A DNA stretch of 64,000 nt, taken from positions 172,761 through 236,760 of the forward strand of contig SCFE01000110.1 in NCBI GenBank assembly GCA_004352715.1, in the 5' to 3' direction. Every line of letters starts with the position of its first letter. Positions within the stretch are counted from its first letter, which is position 1. The position numbers and the translations under genes were made by a program. The notes under the pieces are model-generated. The model did no database searches. It saw only the letters and a list, made by a program, of their open reading frames with translations, and was not told where the DNA came from. This document shows, one piece after another, positions 1 through 11,579 of the stretch. Source of the DNA: Hofstenia miamia (Eukaryota > Xenacoelomorpha > Acoela).

Positions 1-771
1 GGTGGTTTGATTATCTTAATTCCAAAATTCCTAAACGCAAAACGTAGAGAAGACTTAGAATCGGATCATCAGTTTTTTGAGACACTATGGATTGAAATTA
101 AACAAGTATCGAACTCATGTAGTAATGAATTACTAAATGTTTGCTATAATCCAAACAAGAATTTTTCATCTGAATTTTGCAATCACAAAATTGATGAAAT
201 AGACAATGCTATTCTGGAGAATAAATTTATTAACATCTTCGGTGATTTCAATATTAATTACTTCAATTATTCTGAATCCGCAAGGATTGATCGCATTTGC
301 AATATTTTCGATTTAAAACTAGTTAATAATACAATTTCGACTAGGCATTCCAATCTACTTGACTATTTTTTAAATGATAGTTCTAATAAATATCGAAGTT
401 TTATATTTGAATCATTCAGTGATCATAATGTTTGCGTCTATATTAGTAATTACAAGTTAATTTCGAATACGAAAAAAGTAATATATTCAAGGAACTTTCG
501 TAAATTTAATGAAAATATTTTTATAAGTTTGCTGAAGAACATTCCGTTCGAACGCATCTATACATTCAATAACGGCGAAGCTATGCTTAAATTCATAATT
601 TCTGAAATCACTCATGCATTAAATCGCGTACCCCCGGTAAAAATCCAGGTAATTAACACCAAATCACGTCCCGTGGTTAATCAACCGCGCGACTCCGACT
701 TAATAAAGCGGCAGGTCGCCATCAAAAATCGCCTGTTTGAGATTGCAAAATCCGAGCCAATTAAGATTAAT
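1..771 (+). pseudogene. APE-type endonuclease fragment of a non-LTR retrotransposon
   Basis: The frame is open from the left window edge, so the true 5' end lies outside. Two motifs of the apurinic-like endonuclease of LINEs are visible: FGDFNINYFN (the GDFN catalytic block, about codons 79-88) and FSDHNVCVYI (the terminal SDH block, about codons 138-147). After SDH comes a basic endonuclease-to-RT linker, but no reverse transcriptase follows. Sequence similarity to this element stops near 771-780, where a minus-strand element of another family begins. It is a 3'-truncated fragment. Its sequence around GDFN differs strongly from the minus-strand neighbour, so the two are not copies of one family. 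Confidence 0.8.
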
Positions 772-779
772 TGGACAAA

Positions 780-1190
780 CTATGATGTCCGTAATTTTCC
801 AAACATCTGGAAATATACCTGTTTTTAAACAATTACGAAATATTAATAAGATATGAGGAGATAATTCTGTTGAAAATCTCTTTAAGAAAGTCATTGAAAT
901 TTTATCACTCCCAATTCCATTTTTATTAGACATTTCACTTATAAGCTTNGATATATCAATATTATTTAAATTTCGAGGCTCATTTTCACAAATAAAATAA
1001 TCATCTGATTGAAAGACTGAGTTGAAAAATAAATTGAATGCAGATGCAATTTCTAAATTGCTATGAAAAATTTTAGCTTTCCAATTCAATGGATAAATTG
1101 AATTATTTCTTTCTAGACAATGTAAGAGTTTGTAGCAGGCAACTGTAGAATTTTTATCTGAAAATTGTTCTGTAAACCTTATTCTATCTA
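780..1190 (-). pseudogene. Reverse transcriptase N-terminal (finger) fragment
   Basis: The minus-strand reading contains IASAFNLFFNSVF, then ISEMSNKNGIGSDKISMTFL and IFRNCLKTGIFPDVWKITDI. These are the 'K..GPDGI' and 'FP..WK....' blocks at the start of Jockey/CR1 reverse transcriptases. The next expected block is absent because homology ends at about 780. A single N lies at 949. The upstream linker (1190-1090) is open in this frame and connects to the endonuclease by a frameshift. Confidence 0.75.
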
Positions 1191-1193
1191 ATT

Positions 1194-2247
1194 TTATAGA
1201 TTCAAAAATTCAAGAGCACTATTTAATAGTTCATAGTTATTTGTTCGCTTTTTTCGTAAATATGAATGATATATATTTAACTTATGAATAGTGTGCGAAG
1301 TAAAATAAGTTGGATACTGTTTACGTCTTTTTCTTTTAAGAGGAACATGCATTAATATAATTTCATTAAGACAATTATACCAGTAATCCGGATAGCTTTG
1401 ATCTATTGGATGAAAAAATGAAAAAAGTGATTGAGACAGATGAAGTGATAAAAGCTTATTGTTAGCTTGAGAAAAAGAAAATGTAAGCTCTTCAGAAAAA
1501 CTACTTCTGCATGCATCAGCAATCTCAGATTCTAAAATATTTTCAATAGATGAAATTGAACATTTTGATGCAATAATACAATGATCAGATGGATTGTGTA
1601 AATAAGAAACGTTACCAATTACCTCGCAATGAATACTTTTAACAAATGTGAGATCCAAAATATTTCCATTTTTATGTGTGGGAAAATTTATTATTTGTTT
1701 GTAGTCTTCCAAACATGAAATAAAATCCATTTCATAGTTATTTATTGAAAACCGATTTACCCAATCAACCTGTGGAATATTAAAATCGCCTTGAATAATT
1801 GTTGGAATTCTTTGAGATTTAGAAATTGTATTATGACAAAAATTAAATGCAAAATCAAGAGCTTCAGAAAATCTTTTAACATCAACTCTGTAACTACTCG
1901 AAGCAGGCGGATTATAAACACAAATAACAAGCAGTGTATAAAATCCAAATTTGAAAAGAGCTCCACATAAAAAATTAATATCTTCTTTGAGAGGAATTTC
2001 TATTGAAAAGTAAGATTTTTTACACAAAATTAAGCAACCACCATGGTTATAAGAATTTAACCTATCTTGACGAGCTGCAATTCTATATTGACTATTGGGA
2101 ATATTTCCATTTATATATCATGTTTCAGTCAAACAAACAATATCACTATTATATAGCAGAATGTAGCTTATAAATTTAAGTTTTCTTTCCAAGGAAGTAA
2201 AACTTTGACAATTTATTTGAGAAGAATTAGTGGTAGTCAATCTTGTA
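1194..2247 (-). pseudogene. APE-type endonuclease of the minus-strand LINE
   Basis: All endonuclease blocks are recognisable in order: an N-terminal NCQSFTSLERKLKF segment (catalytic Asn region), DIVCLTET (catalytic Glu), RQDRLNSYNHGG, VICVYNPP, IIQGDFNIPQVDW and NPSDHCII. The Trp expected after TET is a TGA stop. The longest open stretch therefore starts only at 2027, but homology begins near 2240. At the 3' end the frame breaks within about 5 codons of 1194 and resumes in another frame as the EN-RT linker (1190-1090). Confidence 0.8.
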
Positions 2248-2502
2248 ATAATGGCACAGCTTTTCCATAAAGGTAAAAACCAAATTTCGTATCTTAAATC
2301 TATCTCTACTTATACCGGAATTAATTAATTCATACCTTTTTTTTAAATTTTGCGTTCAGTTACTTTATCTTCGGTTGAAAGCTCAGATTGAATGAAGATT
2401 GAATTCATAGAGATATTAGTCTTCCGTTTCTATGCATTTGCAAGTATACAACACTTAGCTTAGTTCAACGAGTACAACACGACTTTTACCCTGTTTCAAT
2501 TT

Positions 2503-3025
2503 TCAAAGTCTTTGAATGTTAACAATAGCATTTGTGTCATAACCAATAAAAGAAACAATATTTTTAACAGAACTAAGATCATAATCTGGTAATTCAGTAT
2601 AATTACGTGGCATTTCATAATCGGGGATAGCTATTATCTTAATTTTTTTACGATAAGAAAGATCCGCTTGCATAGTAAAGTTTGTACTTTTATCAGTTGC
2701 GTGATTGGAATCCAGAAAAGATGATAATAGTTCATTCAGTTTTTTTAATGAAGGTTCTAATTCTTCTTTTATGTTAACATCAATACTATCGATCATATCT
2801 TTGGTTAAATCCTTGAGCTGTTAGGAATTTATATTAATGTGGTACAACATTAAAAGACAATTAAAATTTTTTAACAGAATCATTGTCAGCACAAGAAGTA
2901 CAAAACAACATGAAATGTGCATAGTATTGACGTATAGAATCAATGCATTGCTTTGAAAAACCTGTACATTTAGTAGTAAGGTGCAGAAAAACTTTTTCAT
3001 CAAGTATTTCGTTTTTACACGTTTT
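2503..3025 (-). pseudogene. LINE ORF1-like remnant: Cys-rich finger plus helical region
   Basis: In the minus frame starting near 3022 there is a Cys/His-containing stretch with KCTGFSKQCIDSIRQYYAHF and FCTSCADND, resembling the PHD-like fingers of some LINE ORF1 proteins. A stop and frame change follow. Then an open 97-codon stretch (2796-2503) begins MIDSIDVNIKEELEPSLKKL, which is rich in E, K and L and probably coiled-coil. The position directly upstream of a same-strand endonuclease supports ORF1 of the same element. The family assignment is inference from layout and finger shape; no single diagnostic residue proves it. Confidence 0.5.
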
Positions 3026-3459
3026 TCAATTTGAAACCATTTAACTCTTTATAATGATAATTAACAGTAATTACAATTCAGACTTACGTTTATATATATA
3101 TATATATATATAATAGGTTTTCTTTGCATTTCCGAAGTATATTTTGTTCCTTAAAATTTTACTGAAAATGAATAAAACATCGGAAACATTATATTTGGCC
3201 ATCAAACTCGACATTATATTCCACAGCCAGAATTAATTCTAGAAATGCTTCTCGAATTGGGATTCGACGTAATTTTTTGACAAAATTATCAACTGTAAGT
3301 GTTAGTGAGCATTTTTGTTTGACTGCTAAATAATTGCCAAATATTGGCAATTTGTCTTCCCAAGAAATTGATAATATCAATTGTTTTATGAATTAAATCA
3401 TTTGCAATAGAATTTAGTAACCTATATAAGGGAAATCAGTTCTCTTTTAGTAGATGCAT
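3026..3459. other. No recognised gene; short (TA)n tract
   Basis: A (TA)n tract lies at about 3091-3112. A 63-codon minus-strand frame at 3189-3380 has no recognisable motif and no neighbours that support it, so I do not call it a gene. Confidence 0.5.
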
Positions 3460-3920
3460 CAGGGTTGCGGTAGATCGAATAGTTTCCGATCCATATCCAA
3501 TCTAATGCACAAAAATTTGTTTTGATCGATCCATTTAGGATTCACATCCACCATGAAAATTCTCTTGGAGAAAAACTTAATACACGCGCATTTTTTCTGA
3601 GGTTGAACTTTTTTAAGATACGCCTAATATTTTGATTGTCATACAGAACATTTAAGTCACTCTTATGGTCAAAATGATATGATTGGCAAACACGTATAAT
3701 ATTGTCAGATTTCTACAAAAATGATTGAGAGGTTTATTTTAATTAGTTCAATTTTAAGCTATTTTACTTCAAAAATTTACTATAAGAATTAATAAATGTA
3801 TATATATTTTTTATCCAAAGTTATTCATTGATATGCAAAAAATAAATTTCTAATCAATATCCAGTGGATATCTATGGATCGGATAAGTCCATATTTAGAT
3901 CCAGATCTGCGGGAACCCTG
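3460..3920. mobile_element. hAT-type MITE with 8-bp target-site duplication
   Basis: The left end reads CAGGGTTGCGGTAGATC. The right end, reverse complemented, reads CAGGGTTCCCGCAGATC. Both start with the CAGGGTT typical of hAT termini. The flanking 8-mers are agatgcat (3452-3459) and agatgaat (3921-3928), a 7/8 match that fits the 8-bp duplication of the hAT superfamily. The 461-bp body has no coding capacity, so it is a non-autonomous element. Confidence 0.8.
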
Positions 3921-4644
3921 AGATGAATGGTTTTTCAGTCCCTCTTAAAATTTTACTCTGTTCGTCACATTAATTCTTTTCTTGATTTTACGTTGGAAAT
4001 ATAATCGATTACAGATAAACAGCATTGAGATACTAAGTATAGCAAACATTTACAAATTGGTTATTCACTGTGTAGTTGATCACTTCTATTGGTCTAAATG
4101 TTTGATTATATTTAGGTTCGTATTCTTCTATACAAAATGTAAAACGGATAGTTTTGGGTTGTGTTAATTTGTAAAAATTAGAAAATGTATTTGGTTGTTA
4201 TTTCCCAAAATGCGCACTTTTTCTGACCTCGTGGACGAGGATTAGTGGTTTTCAGTAAATTTTCAATAATATAATATGGCATTGTTAGGAGGAGATACTG
4301 ACACTTGCCAGCCGATTCGATTGTAGATGATCTAAGTATTGTTAATGATATTGAGGAAAAAACAGCTTAGCTCAAAACTGAATTGTGTCAATAGTAAGAA
4401 GAGGACGAATTCGAACACAAAAGGATGCTGAATTTTTGAAATACAGAAAAGCATGCATACGTTGTTTGAATTAGCATGCTGTTAAACTTTGTTTTCTATT
4501 GTCATTTATTTATCGAATCATAAGATTTTCTCCTCATATTTAAATATGTATTTATTAACTAGCATACTGCTAAGGGATTGAAAGAATTCTAATCTTATGT
4601 CATTTTCTGCAAATTTTGAATTTTTTTTTAATTTACCAATCTAA

Positions 4645-4682
<38 letters not shown>

Positions 4683-6289
4683 GGGTATGTATATATATAT
4701 GCATTAAGGTTATGGCTATTTGCCTTTCTTTATGGCCATATAAGTGACTTGAGCTTTTGTTTAAAACCTTGGAACTACGGTTCTTTATATTTCTACTTCC
4801 AAGCAAGTCTCCCGTAAAATATTCTTATTTTTTCAAGAATTTAATTGAGAATTTACCGAAAATTTTGCAGCATAATTTCTAGCATAATCATAAAGAATGA
4901 GGATTGTTTCATTGGATCAATGCCTCTCAAAGTAGAATTTAGCTTTGCTGACATTTGTTTTTCAGATTTATTAAAGTTGAACACTAAATATCAAACCAAT
5001 TTTAACTATGTTTGCTTCAAGTAGTGTTGGTGCATTGAGTATTGACTAAATCAAGATGACGAGTCGTATAAAACCAATGGGTGCTTAGGCAATGGAAATG
5101 GGGTATTCTACATTGTTGCGAGTCTTTGGTTAAATTTATCAAAATTGCATAATTTGTTAGTTAATTTTCCGAAATTTTTTCAGTGCTTAAGCACTTAAAC
5201 TTTTTTTAGCAAACTCAATCCAAGCAGATTTCTCTATAAACCAACCTGAACTAATCCACATAAAAGTTTTCAAATTCTGTTTCAACCTATGCTAAACTAA
5301 ATCAATCATTAAAATTCTAAGGTTCCCCATAAAACCATGCTTAAACTCAAAGTCATTTTTGATATGTTGAAGTTAATAAAAGAGGTTTTAAAGTAGCCTA
5401 CAATGGGCATTTAATTTCTTGAGTAATTAATGATATATTTTAAAGTAAACAATGAGCTCATATTACAAAATTTTCACTATTATTTAAGGGTGTAGCCAGG
5501 TGGGGTAGGCACTGGCCTCCTCTTAATATATAATTTTGAGAAGTTCATTTAAAATTGCTTTTAATTGAACAAAATTTCAGACCTAATGTAGACAGATTTC
5601 TAGAAAATGAATGCCATAGTGAAATAAAAAATTTGAAGTATTAATAGAATATGAAAAATTATTGTCGGTGCTTTGTCGAAAGAATTAAGCTGCAAAAAAG
5701 TCATCTGTGCTACTAGCTTTTCAGGTTGATTTTATACAGAATTCAAATTTATTGAAAGGGAGCATATTAATTAGTAAGTAAATATGGATGCTATACTTTT
5801 ATACAGTTTTTCTCCGCGGCAGAGCTTTTAAAAACGAGTCAGCAAAAAAATCTGCAGTCTAGACAGAAAAATCCTGACAAAATTCTGATGCAGATCATCA
5901 TCATAGCAGCGCCTTAATATAATCACATAAGGCAAGTTGCTAATATTGTAATTAAAGGTAATTTGTGGCGGAATAGCTTTGTTTGGGAAAAGTCCTCAGA
6001 TATTACTTTTCGTACATTTGGCAACAGAAAACTAGAATTACATTAGAGATGTTTGTAGGTGGGCCAATTACTGCTGGTAGGCTAGCATTATTGCAAAATT
6101 GAACATGAATAAATTTTCATTAAATGCACTTGCCAAAATTTAGCTCTAAGTCAATCAAGTATATTTATATACTTCTTAAGTGAAAGTTATTTTAAGCACA
6201 ATTAATAAATGACATCTTGTTATGATGTATTGCAAAAAAATAAATTTGGAAATTTCTCATAGTATACATTAAGAGATTAGTATATTCAC
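3921..6289. other. Unassigned AT-rich sequence
   Basis: No gene, RNA or complete repeat could be supported here. The short open frame at 3982-4167 has no recognisable motif. Confidence 0.5.
4647..4700. repeat. (TA)n microsatellite
   Basis: A long TA dinucleotide run, interrupted once by acgggtatg. Similar tracts border many of the gaps in this window. Confidence 0.95.
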
Positions 6290-6336
6290 TACATTTCCCA
6301 AATATGAATTATTAGAGTATGCCATACATATAATCT

Positions 6337-6342
6337 TTTATT
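6337..6342 (-). promoter_or_regulatory. Possible polyadenylation signal AATAAA of UGT copy 1
   Basis: On the minus strand AATAAA occurs about 155 nt beyond the UGT stop codon. In the duplicated copy the aligned position reads AGTAAA, so the canonical signal is absent there. In such an AT-rich sequence the hexamer can occur by chance. Confidence 0.3.
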
Positions 6343-6496
6343 ATATAACAACGTAATCAGAAATAACATTAGAGAGAATGAAAATCTAAATTTATAAACC
6401 ATGATAAGAATTGGCAAAAGTAATAAAACAATTAATTATGTTTAGAGCGTAAAGCTCTGCAAAACTACATTAATAAAAGAAGGAAGTATTTCTTCT

Positions 6497-6678
6497 CTAT
6501 AACCAAGAGAGCATATCATCATAAATAAATTTTGTGCCTAGTGAACTGTCTCTAACTCGCTGAGACTTTTCTTTGAGGTCTTTTACTTTTAATGCTTCAT
6601 TAATTGTTGATTCCAAAATTTCTTCAGATAATTTTGTACTTTCTAATATCAGTGAAGTACCATATGATACAGCAAACC
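6497..6678 (-). CDS. UDP-glycosyltransferase, terminal exon (copy 1)
   Basis: This is the last coding exon of the glycosyltransferase whose preceding exon lies at 10135-11390. It has an acceptor (cttattag before 6678), 182 nt and a TAG stop at 6497-6499. It encodes FAVSYGTSLILESTKLSEEI followed by a helical tail ending in DDMLSWL. The 'L.EE.L...INEAL' pattern matches the C-terminal helix region that follows the donor-binding motif in GT1-type glycosyltransferases. The preceding exon ends with one base of a codon and this one begins with two, so the joined frame is uninterrupted. No C-terminal transmembrane helix is seen, unlike ER-resident animal UGTs; this favours a soluble, sterol-glucosyltransferase-like enzyme. 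The copy at 57435-57616 has exactly the same length. Confidence 0.75.
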
Positions 6679-9600
6679 CTAATAAGATGTAATATTAACT
6701 AAAATAAACTCATAGTTTCATTAGAAGAATTCAGTAATTTGCTACTTTTACGAAATTTTATCAACAATTCAGTATATTGCAAAATAATTGCTCCATCCAA
6801 ACGCTTTCTAATGAATCAAAGCCTAGTCATTGCAAATAGGACTAAAATTATGCAAGATCTTATAGCATCTAAATGGATAAAAAGTGTTCTTCAAAATTTG
6901 AATATTTGTACAAATAGTGGCATAGATTTCATCAGAACAATTTGCATGGCCAATTGCCTTATTGGAACGTTAGGATGTTATGTATATTATCTCCACTAAA
7001 TTCAACTCTTGTCCATACGTTGTAATAAGCTATATACTACTTCAAATTTTCGTAACGAATCTACATTTCATTTTTCTACAAAGCCTATTAAATTTGCATT
7101 TTAAAAAAATTCTGCTAATTAAGAAAAAGTACATTAATACATTCTCAGATATATCCGATGCGATGAAGGTTCGGAAAGGTCAAAAATCACATTTTGAAAA
7201 TTCATTTTCGTTCGAATAAAAGTAAAATTTCTGTGGAACGGATTTACAAAGTGAGCGTAAAGGACTCAGACTTAAAATATGATGATAATAAGCACTAAAA
7301 TGCATTTATAGTAATAAATCCAATCAATAGAAAACTATTTACACAAAACGATTTGAATAGCAGAACTCAAAATTTTTGAATTCGTTATGGATGCCCAAAA
7401 TGCGCATTTGCTAAGGTAACGAATTTTATGAAAATTTTGTCCAAAGGATAATTCTAAAAATATTTTAATTATATAAGAGAACAAAAAATCCACTATCTTA
7501 TTATCTGGCAATTGTGCAGTCAATTTAAAATATTTCTTATTAAAACTAATTTTTTGCAAATAATTATTTATCTGGTTTACAGTTTTATAGAATTCACCAT
7601 ATAATCTCCATAGATAGACATGGATCAGGATTGGGTCGAACTGCACGCAAACCAGCCCTAACCTAATAAGAAACCAAACGCAGCGAATGTTATACATTAT
7701 GTTAGTAACCTATACTCTTCTAAAACTCAATTTAGGATTTTCGATTTCAGTGGGTAGGTTTTATTATATTTCTCAAAGATACTCAAATTTGCTCTATCAA
7801 ACTGAAAATTTTAAGAAGTTATTTCGGTTAACATCGATCGAAATAGCATTAACTTATAGTAGATACAGCAAAAACGTTTTTGACTGAAAGAACAGTGGAT
7901 TACCTTTACAAAATCAGGAGGTCGACAAGGTTGAATTGTATTTGTAAACTTTCTATAAGTATCAGCATAAATTTAGTGATATTAAAAACAAACTGTTTTA
8001 ATTACTATTGGCATTTTCGAGTGCTTTTTTGTTTCATTTGTAGCCAGAATTTCAACCTGTTCCCACATGTCTAGTAATTCTCTTCTTAAAAATATTATAT
8101 TTGCAAAAATATTTTGTCACTTAGTGAAATATAAGTGATTTATAGCTTTTATATTTAAAAATCTAAATGACATACAAAATGTAGACCTAGTTTAAACTTT
8201 AAGACCATAGAATTTTGAACTTTTCAATTGAATATGCTATTTTAATAATAGCTATATTTTAGAGAATTTTAAACTAAATAAATATGCATCTAATTGTCAA
8301 CCACAAATAATGAACTCAAAATGATTTCAAGAGTTTTCAAAAACAGAATATATTTGCTTTTAAAAAGATATTTTTCTAAGAATTTACAAAAAATGGTCAC
8401 TTAAAAATTTAGTGAAAAATTCATATAATAGTAAAAAAGTATACACGTTTAAGTTTTTTGGAAAATGCTATCTTGTTCACTTGATCCCATGCTGTTTCAA
8501 GTAAGCACAATGTTAATATCTATTAAAAATACAGCTTAGTCTACAGATCATAGCTAAAATTTCCTAGAATTTAAGCGTTCAATAACTTTTTTGGTTCAGT
8601 AATATAATTTGCTGAAGCTATGATTATCAAAAAAATTTAGTTCTACAATGCAAATACCCATTAAATCTCATATAAAAGTGATATTTTTCAATAATGTTTT
8701 AGTATAATAATACTTGGGGCGTTATAATTCCCCACCTCTTTCTCAAATCTGTGGCATAAGTGAAATAATATCTGAAGGGAACCAGTAGGTTTGAATGTAC
8801 CACTGAGTTGTTACATTAATGCTAATAATTCATAGACCTAGATAACATGCAAAATATAATAGACAATCAAATAGCATCTCTTTTAACAAGTATAGCAAAA
8901 AGATTATTTGAGAATTCAATTTTATTAGATATATTTCGAATATTTTTTGCGTAATCCATTCAGAACTACTTTGGTAGTAATCGAATATCAGATGTGTTTT
9001 GATATATCATAAATGTGTAGTAAAATGCCATTTCCTAATACTGATTTACAAATTTAAATGAATAATATATCTCCTTAAAACATACAGTGTGCAATTGTAC
9101 AAATGGGAGAAATTTTTATTGAAATATAAATTTATATTCAACCTTGAATATCTATTTATTAAATAAGACTACTTTTGCGATATCTTAATATTAATTTGGT
9201 CTAAATATTGGCATAGTTTAGAATCAAGGAAACCTTGTAAGAATAGCATTCAGCAAAATGAAGAATATGGTGAAACAGGTTGAATTTGAGTTATTCACAA
9301 ATCATAAGATAGCTTCATAAAAACAAGTTTTTGCATGACTTCAATGTCATAATGCATAAAACACTCAAAATAAAGTGTTTTAACAAAAATATGTCATTAA
9401 AATATTATGATTTTGGTACAAAATTACATGATTAAGTCACAATATGTACAAATGTACGCTTTCAGTTTCAATGAAAATATCAAAAATAGAAAAAAAATTT
9501 CAATGTCATCAGAAACAATTGAGACTAGCAGTGTTGAAGGGGGCATTCATATAAGTTTGAATAATCAGTTTTCTAATTATTTTTTTTAATTGTAAAGAAT

Positions 9601-10134
9601 TTTCAATAATAAATCAGTTTTCTGTTGTTATTATCTCCTTGTGCTGGAAATTCAAATTTTGCTACAGGAATCTAGATGAAACTTTGTTTGTATCCGAATT
9701 AGAATGGTTCAATGCTTTCTAAAATGAAAAAGAAAATTCTTTTCACCCCCCCCCAATTTCAAAGCTGGCTACGGAATTCACTTACTAGATCTTACAAAAA
9801 TAGTCATTTTATTAGTTAAGTTCTCTTAAACATAAAAATTTCACTTTGTAATGCATACTTATGTTAGGCTGGTGCAGAGCAAAAATGTGCGTAACATATT
9901 TAAAACGTATGGTGATAATCCTTTAAGCCACTGACAGTACTCAAAGTTTTATATTGCCATGTAAAATGGCGCTAAATAATAATTAGCGCTAATTTCCAAT
10001 TTTCCCAATTACTTAGTGTCTGTCAATAATTTGATTTAAATATGATCTTCAACAATATATTTAGTGCCAACATATATATATATATATGTTCAATATACTT
10101 TAGCAATCGGGGCATGCATTAATTGCAAACTTAC
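6679..10134 (-). other. Intron of UGT copy 1
   Basis: Donor ACTA|GTAAGTTT at 10134, acceptor TTATTAG at 6679, length about 3.46 kb. The part next to the terminal exon aligns with the copy 2 intron. The remainder is AT-rich with short meaningless frames, a C9 tract near 9750, and a (TA)n tract near 10073-10088. No transposon with visible ends was found in it. Confidence 0.7.
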
Positions 10135-11390
10135 TAGTGTTTATACTTTGTTCTTCGAAGATTGGAATTGCAATCGAAATTGTACCGGACGCTGCCGCTA
10201 CCTGATTTGTTCCTGCTCCACCATGATGAATAATTAAATTTACTTTTGGAAATACAAGTGTATGTGGAACGTGATTAGGAATGTGAAATTTGGGATTTTT
10301 AGCAAGTTCAGACTGTGGAGGAATCTTGAAGGAAGCATTTAGGAAAATTGCGCAGAAATTCAGCCGAGAAATGGTATTAAATAGAACACGTTTGGTGTAT
10401 TCCGTGTCATTTCCATAGTATTCCTCCAAAGAAAAGCTTCCAAACCCAACATAAACTACGGTTTCGTTTTTACATTTTTCTAGAAAGGCTTTTGTTTCAG
10501 GTGGAATTATTTTTTCTTTGTTGAAGACAGGACCAAAAAAATTCCACCACTTTGGGGTTCGCGCCAATTCAGGATATATTGCCTTNAACGTGTGGAAATC
10601 GTGACTATGATGCGAATTGGAAAGAACAATCCTGGCGACATATCAGAACAGGAAGTAATAGAAAATATTAGCTTCTTCTACANCGCTGCCGCTACCTGAT
10701 TTGTTCCTGCTCCACCATGATGAATAATTAAATTTACTTTTGGAAATACAAGTGTATGTGGAACGTGATTAGGAATGTGAAATTTGGGATTTTTAGCAAG
10801 TTCAGACTGTGGAGGAATCTTGAAGGAAGCATTTAGGAAAATTGCGCAGAAATTCAGCCGAGAAATGGTATTAAATAGAACACGTTTGGTGTATTCCGTG
10901 TCATTTCCATAGTATTCCTCCAAAGAAAAGCTTCCAAACCCAACATAAACTACGGTTTCGTTTTTACATTTTTCTAGAAAGGCTTTTGTTTCAGGTGGAA
11001 TTATTTTTTCTTTGTTGAAGACAGGACCAAAAAAATTCCACCACTTTGGGGTTCGCGCCAATTCAGGATATATTGCCTTTGAAACGAGGAAGTATGAAGG
11101 CAATTGATATCGAAATTTTCCATAATACAAATTGGCCAGTGACATCCTAGGTAGATTATGAAAAGCTAAAGTATTTTTAAAAAATGTGTGTTGATAATAA
11201 TAGGCTGCCATATTGAAGACTTGAAATTCCAGCCAATTAAATATTGAGGATGTGCTAATTGCAGACTTTGGAGAAAGAATACTATATTCATTAGTGCTTG
11301 TAACAAATATGCTGAACTTTAAGACCATTAAAGGAACTTTCCTTTTAAGTGATAAGATTACTCCGGCGGGTATTATATATTCTTGAGTAA
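10135..11390 (-). CDS. UDP-glycosyltransferase (sterol-glucosyltransferase-like), C-terminal domain exon, copy 1
   Basis: This probably transfers a sugar from a UDP-sugar to a lipid or other small acceptor. The exon runs from an acceptor (atatttag before 11390) to donor GTAAG at 10134. Key features in order are WNFFGPVFNKEK, PPETKAFLEKC, VVYVGFGSFS (start of the C-terminal Rossmann domain), HIPNHVPHTLVFPKVNLIIH, then the donor-binding HHGGAGTNQVAAASG and IAIPIFEEQ. The H-GG-GT block followed by P-x-x-x-x-Q is the GT1/GT28 signature; an HHGGAGT start is typical of sterol glucosyltransferase-like members. Positions 10190-10585 and 10684-11079 are the same 396 bp, an assembly artefact. Without it the exon is 762 nt and fully open. 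The N-terminal acceptor domain is not in the window, so the gene is partial here. Confidence 0.8.
10190..11079. other. Assembly duplication inside the UGT exon, with a foreign 96-bp piece
   Basis: 396 bp (10190-10585) recur without difference at 10684-11079. Single N bases at 10586 and 10683 mark the joins, and between them lie 96 bp (10587-10682) that match neither exon copy. The real exon is most simply 10135-10585 joined to 11080-11390. Copy 2 of the gene has no such duplication. Confidence 0.85.
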
Positions 11391-11543
11391 CTAAATATAA
11401 TATATTATACCATACTTTTTTTATATTTACATATAGTATTTTGAATTAAAACTAATACTATTTTTTTCCAACCGTATTCTTTTTAAAAAATGTTGTTGGT
11501 TATGTGTAGTACAGTGAGGATTTCAATACCAGTCACCCTAGTG

Positions 11544-11579
<36 letters not shown>

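Larger units (their letters stand above)
780..3025 (-). mobile_element. Degenerate non-LTR retrotransposon (ORF1 remnant, endonuclease, truncated RT)
   Basis: Read on the minus strand the order is ORF1 with a Cys-rich finger (3025-2503), a short spacer, APE endonuclease (2247-1194) and the first part of the reverse transcriptase (1190-780). That is the canonical order for Jockey/CR1-type elements. The RT stops abruptly after its finger region at about 780, where a plus-strand LINE fragment ends, so the element has lost its 3' part. Frameshifts lie between ORF1 and EN and between EN and RT, and there is a stop inside the endonuclease. It is therefore dead. Confidence 0.75.
6290..11570 (-). repeat. 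Segmental duplication block, copy 1 (UGT locus)
   Basis: This block aligns by eye to 57200-63850. The shared parts are the 3' flank, the terminal exon, about 600 bp of the adjacent intron (6680-7380 against 57620-58280), the large exon, and about 170 bp of the upstream intron (11391-11560 against 63696-63850). Homology in introns and flanks shows that genomic DNA was duplicated, not a processed transcript. Divergence is clearly higher in introns than in exons. The middle of the long intron does not align, because other sequence has been inserted or lost. Confidence 0.8.

Noticed and set aside
1-2247. Twin-priming inversion of one LINE copy
   Set aside because: Both sides contain an endonuclease domain, and the two domains belong to different families, so they cannot be parts of one inverted copy.
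3189-3380. 63-codon minus-strand frame starting MILSISWEDKLPIFGN
   Set aside because: Its reading looks protein-like, but no motif, splice sites or neighbour supports it. It is mentioned only in the intergenic note.
5487-5560. Possible hAT-like end GGGTGTAGCCAGG
   Set aside because: No matching opposite terminus was found. The similar GCTGGCTACGG near 9765 is over 4 kb away across the UGT terminal exon and has no matching flanks.
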